This document shows positions 60,724-64,000 of a stretch of DNA of 64,000 nt, piece by piece. The stretch comes from UBA11524 sp045591175 (lineage in GTDB: Bacteria > Bacillota > Clostridia > Christensenellales > Aristaeellaceae), in the NCBI GenBank assembly GCA_045591175.1, contig JAZNSI010000020.1, positions 62,001 through 126,000 of the forward strand, in the 5' to 3' direction. Under the pieces are notes generated by a model. It was not told the origin of the DNA and searched no databases. It worked only from the letters and a program-made list of their open reading frames with translations. The translations under genes were made by a program, and so were the position numbers. Position 1 is the first letter of the stretch. Every line of letters begins with the position of its first letter.

Positions 60724-60751
60724 ATATCACATAAGCAAGGACGTGATCCTC

Positions 60752-61861
60752 ATGAAGCTGCGTATTCTTCTGCTGGCGCTTTTGATGCTGCTGACGCTCC
60801 CCGCCCTGGCGGAAACCGAGGCCCCGGAGCTCACCCAGACCGCCAAACTGACCTATGCCCCCCGTTCCTCCGGCAAGGGCACCCTGACCGACGGTTCCTA
60901 CCTGACTTATTTCTCCGGCGCCTACCTGGAAGTGACTTCCTCCGCCCCCTGTCATCACCTGTACTTCTCCTTCGCCAAGGACGAGGTGGATTATCAGGTG
61001 CTGGCGCAGGACGAAAACGGCGAATGGGCCGTCATCGCGGAGGATGACCGCCGCTACACCAACAGTTATCTTGCGCTGCCCGGGATTGAGCGTTTCCGCA
61101 TCGTCCCTGTCGGCAGCGACGCCATCCACCTGTCGGAGATCCACCTTTTCGGCGAAGGAGCGCTGCCCGTTTGGGTGCAGACCTGGCAGCCCTTTGAGGG
61201 CAAGGCCGACCTGATGGTGCTCTCCGCCCACTGCGATGACGAGCTGCTCTTCTTCGGCGGCGTAATTCCCTACTACACCGGCGAAAAGCAGATGAATGTG
61301 ATTGTCTGCTACCTGACCCATCAAACCCACACCCGCCGCAGCGAGGCGCTGGACGGCCTGTGGACCTGCGGCGTACGCTCCTACCCGGAAATGGGCGTAT
61401 TCAAGGACATCAAGGTGAACAGCGCCAAGGAGTGCTACCCCTACTGGGGCAAGGACAAGGTAGCCGCTCACATTGCCAGCCTCATCAACAAGCACCAGCC
61501 GGACGTCCTGGTCACCCATGATACCCGCGGTGAATACGGCCACGGCGCCCACAAGGTCTGTGCGGAGCTGTCCATGCACTATGCGGATTCCACCCCGGAA
61601 GGCGCATGGCCCCTCAAGAAGCTCTACCTGCATCTGTACAAGGAAAACGCCATCGTGATGGATTGGCGCCAGCCCCTTGACTTTTTCGGCGGCCAGACGG
61701 CCTTCGACATTGCCAAAGCTGCCTTCGACTGCCATCGCTCCCAGAAGAGCAACGGCCTGATCGTGCAGGACTGGGGCAAGCACGCCAACAACGAATTCGG
61801 CCTGTATTACTCCGCCGTCGGCCCCGACACCGGCGCAGACATGTTTGAAAACATCCCATAA
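60752..61861 (+). CDS. Exported PIG-L/LmbE-family deacetylase
   Basis: A 369-residue secreted enzyme. The signal peptide covers about residues 1-20. A beta-rich domain (about 25-150) is followed by a PIG-L deacetylase domain (about 155-365) with the metal motif SAHCDDELLFFGG (usual AHPDDE) and THDTRGEYGHGAHK. It would remove acetyl groups from amino sugars outside the cell. The start at ATG 60752 has only a moderate AAGGA site. Confidence 0.88.
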   Translation: MKLRILLLALLMLLTLPALAETEAPELTQTAKLTYAPRSSGKGTLTDGSYLTYFSGAYLEVTSSAPCHHLYFSFAKDEVDYQVLAQDENGEWAVIAEDDRRYTNSYLALPGIERFRIVPVGSDAIHLSEIHLFGEGALPVWVQTWQPFEGKADLMVLSAHCDDELLFFGGVIPYYTGEKQMNVIVCYLTHQTHTRRSEALDGLWTCGVRSYPEMGVFKDIKVNSAKECYPYWGKDKVAAHIASLINKHQPDVLVTHDTRGEYGHGAHKVCAELSMHYADSTPEGAWPLKKLYLHLYKENAIVMDWRQPLDFFGGQTAFDIAKAAFDCHRSQKSNGLIVQDWGKHANNEFGLYYSAVGPDTGADMFENIP

Positions 61862-61870
61862 GATCAAAAC

Positions 61871-61902
61871 CTCCCCCGAACGCAAGTCCCGGGGGAGATT
61901 TT
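61871..61902 (+). terminator. CCCCCG hairpin, copy 2, terminator of the PIG-L gene
   Basis: CTCCCCCG/CGGGGGAG stem, same loop as copy 1, followed by ATTTT. Confidence 0.75.
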
Positions 61903-61910
61903 CATTGCAC

Positions 61911-61939
61911 AAAAAAGAGCGCCGCATTCCGCAGCGCCC
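61911..61939 (-). terminator. Terminator of purC
   Basis: On the minus strand a GGGCGC-x-GC/GC-x-GCGCTC stem is followed by six T residues. Confidence 0.85.
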
Positions 61940-61952
61940 TTGATGAATCCAA

Positions 61953-62642
61953 TTAAGCGAAGAACAGCTTGTTCAGCGTCATGGGATCGACGTACTCGCC
62001 GTCCTTGTACACGCGCATGTTGCCGGAGGCGATCTCGTCGATCAGCATCACCTTGCCGTCCTCGTCGTAGCCGAACTCGAACTTGATGTCGTACATTTCC
62101 AGGCCCTTTTCCTTCAGGTCGTCAGCGACGATCTTGGTGCAGGCCTGAGTCATGGCCTTCAGGTCGTCGTACTGCTGGGCAGTCATGACGCCCAGATCAA
62201 CCAGACCGTCCTTGGTGACGAGGGGATCGCCCTTCTCGTCATTCTTGAAGGTGGTTTCGACATAGGCAGGCAGATCCTGGCCCAGGGTGCAGTAGTCGGA
62301 ATAACGGCGGTAGAAGGAACCCACAGCCTTGTAGCGGCAGATCACTTCCAGGCCCTTGCCGAAGGGCTTGGCCTTCTTGACCTCCATGGTGGTGTCGTCC
62401 AGGTTGGCGGACACATAGTGGGTGTAGATGCCGGCGGCGTTGATCTTCTCGAAGAAGTAGATGGACATGCGCAGGTTGACGTCGCCCACACCCTCGATGG
62501 TCAGGCCGACGCTGTTCTCGCCGGGATCAAACACGCCGTCCTTGCCGGTGCAGTCGTCCTTGAACTTCAGCAGGCAGTTGCCGTTCTCCAGCGCGTAGAC
62601 ATTCTTGGTCTTGCCGGTGTAAAGAAGCTTCAAATTCTCCAT
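61953..62642 (-). CDS. purC: SAICAR synthetase
   Basis: A 229-residue purine biosynthesis enzyme joining CAIR and aspartate. It has the N-terminal LLYTGKTKNVYAL, the core KFKDDCTGKDG and GICRYKAVGSFYRR-type segments, and a C-terminal KFEFGYDEDGKVMLIDEI that binds ATP and metal. The length is normal. ATG 62642 has GGAGAGG upstream. It stands alone rather than in a pur operon. Confidence 0.96.
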   Translation of the reverse strand: MENLKLLYTGKTKNVYALENGNCLLKFKDDCTGKDGVFDPGENSVGLTIEGVGDVNLRMSIYFFEKINAAGIYTHYVSANLDDTTMEVKKAKPFGKGLEVICRYKAVGSFYRRYSDYCTLGQDLPAYVETTFKNDEKGDPLVTKDGLVDLGVMTAQQYDDLKAMTQACTKIVADDLKEKGLEMYDIKFEFGYDEDGKVMLIDEIASGNMRVYKDGEYVDPMTLNKLFFA

Positions 62643-62710
62643 GGAATGTACCTCTCCATTTCTTTCATTCGGACGACTTTCGCCGCCTGCAAATTCGGGA
62701 ACCGGTGAAT

Positions 62711-62739
62711 AGTATACCGCCAACGCGCCTTGTTTGCAA
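62711..62739 (-). promoter_or_regulatory. Promoter of purC
   Basis: On the minus strand TTGCAA and TATACT are separated by 17 bp. The gene-free stretch 62643-62969 holds this and the divergent promoter below, and nothing else that I can name. Confidence 0.8.
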
Positions 62740-62894
62740 GTGTTTTTCTCCATATTTCCGTATATTTTTTGAGCTTACCCGATCATCATTCGTGCATCGG
62801 CAAATATTCCACCAGATTTTGCAACTCCTGGCAGGCTTCACAAAATCCTCCGGTATTTCTCACTTTTTTCTAATTCAACCTTCAGCCGTTTCAC

Positions 62895-62923
62895 AGGACA
62901 AAACGTTTTCGATGCGCTATGAT
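62895..62923 (+). promoter_or_regulatory. Promoter of the DUF4342-like gene
   Basis: AGGACA and TATGAT are separated by 17 bp, 46 bp before ATG 62970. Confidence 0.55.
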
Positions 62924-62969
62924 ATAACCGTAACCAAGATATCAACAAACAGTAAGGAGGAACCCCCAC

Positions 62970-63269
62970 ATGTCCAAGGAAAAGACCAACACCATTTTCA
63001 ACAGCCTCTACGCCAACCGCATCATCGTCAAGCGAAACGGCGCGCCCATCATCAACCTGAGTCTGATCTTCGGCCTCATTGCCTTCCTGACTGCCCCGTG
63101 GCTGGTCATCGGCGGCGCGATCGCCGCGCTGGCGCTGGGCTACAAGTTCAGCTTTGACCGCAACGCTGCCGACTTCACCGGCAACTTCGACGAGGTCGTG
63201 CAGGATGCGAAGAACAACGTCCGCAGCGTTGTGGACGCCGTCACCGACCACAACGAAGCCCAGAACTAA
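62970..63269 (+). CDS. DUF4342-like small membrane protein
   Basis: A 99-residue protein with a basic N-terminal region and ANRIIVKRNG, then a hydrophobic stretch (about residues 28-58) containing LTAPWLVIGGAIAALAL, the DUF4342 signature as I recall it. An acidic, helical C-terminus follows. Its role is unknown. TAAGGAGG lies 8 bases before the start. Confidence 0.75.
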   Translation: MSKEKTNTIFNSLYANRIIVKRNGAPIINLSLIFGLIAFLTAPWLVIGGAIAALALGYKFSFDRNAADFTGNFDEVVQDAKNNVRSVVDAVTDHNEAQN

Positions 63270-63280
63270 CCCCACAGCAA

Positions 63281-63316
63281 ACGCCGGAGCGCCACAAACG
63301 CCCCGGCGTGATTTTT
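63281..63316 (+). terminator. Terminator of the DUF4342-like gene
   Basis: ACGCCGG/CCGGCGT stem with a 15-base loop and a TTTTT tail that runs into the convergent gene's stop codon. Confidence 0.75.
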
Positions 63317-64000
63317 ATTTCCTGACGACCCGCAGCGTACGGATCTCGAAGGGCTTCATCGTCAGGCAGACTTCCCTGCCCTCACCCAGCAATGCGCCGG
63401 TTTCGCTTTCGTCCATGGAGGACTCGTACACCTTCGCGTCAAAGGGCAGACGGAGGATGCCTTCCGCATGGGTGCGCAGGCTCTCATACAGGCGGAGGAT
63501 GACGTCGTCGCTCCGGTCATCGGCGGGTTTGATGGTCTCCAGGATGATGGCGTCGCTGTCCATGCGGAAACCCGCATCCGTGCGCCAGGGCTCAGCAAAG
63601 GCCATACCCGCCTTGACCACGCCCGCATCCTTGAAGCCCGTCGCGAAGGGCATGATGGCGTAGCGGAAGCTCTGGAAGCCGCGATCCGCCGTTTCATCGG
63701 GCACCAGCGGCGCGCGCAGCAGGGACAGGGCCATTTCGCCGCGGCCGGTGCTGACTGCCCGGGACCCCGCCTGCAGGATCGCAAAGCCACGATTTTCCTC
63801 GCACATCGCCGTCCAGCGGTTGGAGCAGCTCTCGTAACGGTCTGCCGCGAAAGGATGGCTGTCATGGCAGGGGCGCTTCACATGGCCGAACTGAATCTCA
63901 TGCAGGGCGTCCTCACACAGCACGTTGGACTCAAAATGCACCTTGAGCAGCTTGCGGCGCTCGTTCCAGTCCATAGCGGCGCTGATTTCTATGCGGTCGC
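63315..64000 (-). CDS. GH38 alpha-mannosidase, C-terminal part (gene cut by window edge)
   Basis: The last 228 residues of a gene that continues beyond the window. WNERRKLLKVHF, then a CEDALHEIQFGHVKRP segment and FEIRTLRVV at the end match the C-terminal beta domains of GH38 alpha-mannosidases, which act on imported or wall-derived mannosides. The catalytic Asp lies outside the window. The reading frame stays open through position 64000 on the minus strand, so the ATG at 63974 is internal. Confidence 0.85.
   Translation of the reverse strand, partial: DRIEISAAMDWNERRKLLKVHFESNVLCEDALHEIQFGHVKRPCHDSHPFAADRYESCSNRWTAMCEENRGFAILQAGSRAVSTGRGEMALSLLRAPLVPDETADRGFQSFRYAIMPFATGFKDAGVVKAGMAFAEPWRTDAGFRMDSDAIILETIKPADDRSDDVILRLYESLRTHAEGILRLPFDAKVYESSMDESETGALLGEGREVCLTMKPFEIRTLRVVRK

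Noticed and set aside
1..64000. tRNA, rRNA or prophage genes
   Set aside because: No cloverleaf with CCA-type end, no rRNA core sequence and no phage structural or integrase gene was recognised on reading both strands.

Overview
The window looks like a chromosomal segment of a GC-rich anaerobic Clostridia-type Firmicute, probably a gut or rumen commensal. The evidence is: strong AGGAGG ribosome sites, TTGACA-17-TATAAT promoters, an AdhE ethanol fermentation gene under a Rex-like operator, [FeFe] hydrogenase genes, a dockerin-bearing exported protein, ECF-type vitamin uptake, and several plant-polysaccharide enzymes (GH42, GH74, GH31, GH38, CE2). No rRNA, tRNA, CRISPR array, prophage or transposase was recognised. 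The last gene (GH38) runs off the right edge.

Layout. 0-6.3 kb: anion permease, SGNH esterase, DUF4867 protein, a small membrane protein, a PHP-domain phosphoesterase and asparagine synthetase AsnA. A 226-bp structured repeat lies before asnA. 6.4-10.3 kb: one very large Cys/His-rich repeat protein ending in a dockerin. 10.3-16.2 kb: GH42 beta-galactosidase, GNAT acetyltransferase, and a DUF2975/XRE membrane-regulator cluster with two small membrane-anchored unknowns. 16.2-21.4 kb (minus): operon radA, PIN/TRAM protein, GyrI-like protein, MFS transporter, GDPD. 21.5-24.5 kb (minus): DUF5058-type membrane protein, a second membrane protein and an M20 peptidase.

25.6-35.1 kb (minus) is the most striking region. 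A LysR regulator is followed by an adhE promoter region with a Rex-type operator. Then come adhE, an aminoglycoside-phosphotransferase-fold kinase, two thioredoxin-like [2Fe-2S] proteins, a sensory [FeFe] hydrogenase with a PAS domain (HydS type), a SpoIIE/PP2C phosphatase and a group-B-like [FeFe] hydrogenase. All are co-directional and tightly spaced. I read this as a redox/H2-sensing module tying ethanol formation to hydrogen metabolism, possibly with a kinase/phosphatase switch.

35-41 kb: serine hydrolase, then a GH74-GH31 pair suited to xyloglucan-derived oligosaccharides, followed by the second, inverted copy of the 226-bp repeat. 41-50 kb: mostly single genes: XRE membrane regulator, histidine phosphatase, small exported proteins, ribose-phosphate pyrophosphokinase, L,D-transpeptidase, XRE-bactofilin-like fusion and DUF1653 with a truncated duplicate. 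49.6-52.3 kb (minus): pantothenate transporter PanT, CoaX and homoserine dehydrogenase. 52.5-58.0 kb (plus): an eight-gene operon with an M50-like metalloprotease pair, MazG-like and NUDIX housecleaning enzymes, a split ThrE exporter, RlmH and a YitT-like protein. 58-64 kb: CE2 esterase, DUF1836 regulator, two exported enzymes (C39-like peptidase, PIG-L deacetylase), purC, a DUF4342-like protein and the end of a GH38 alpha-mannosidase.

Functions are assigned by reading motifs and recalled family features. No database search was run.
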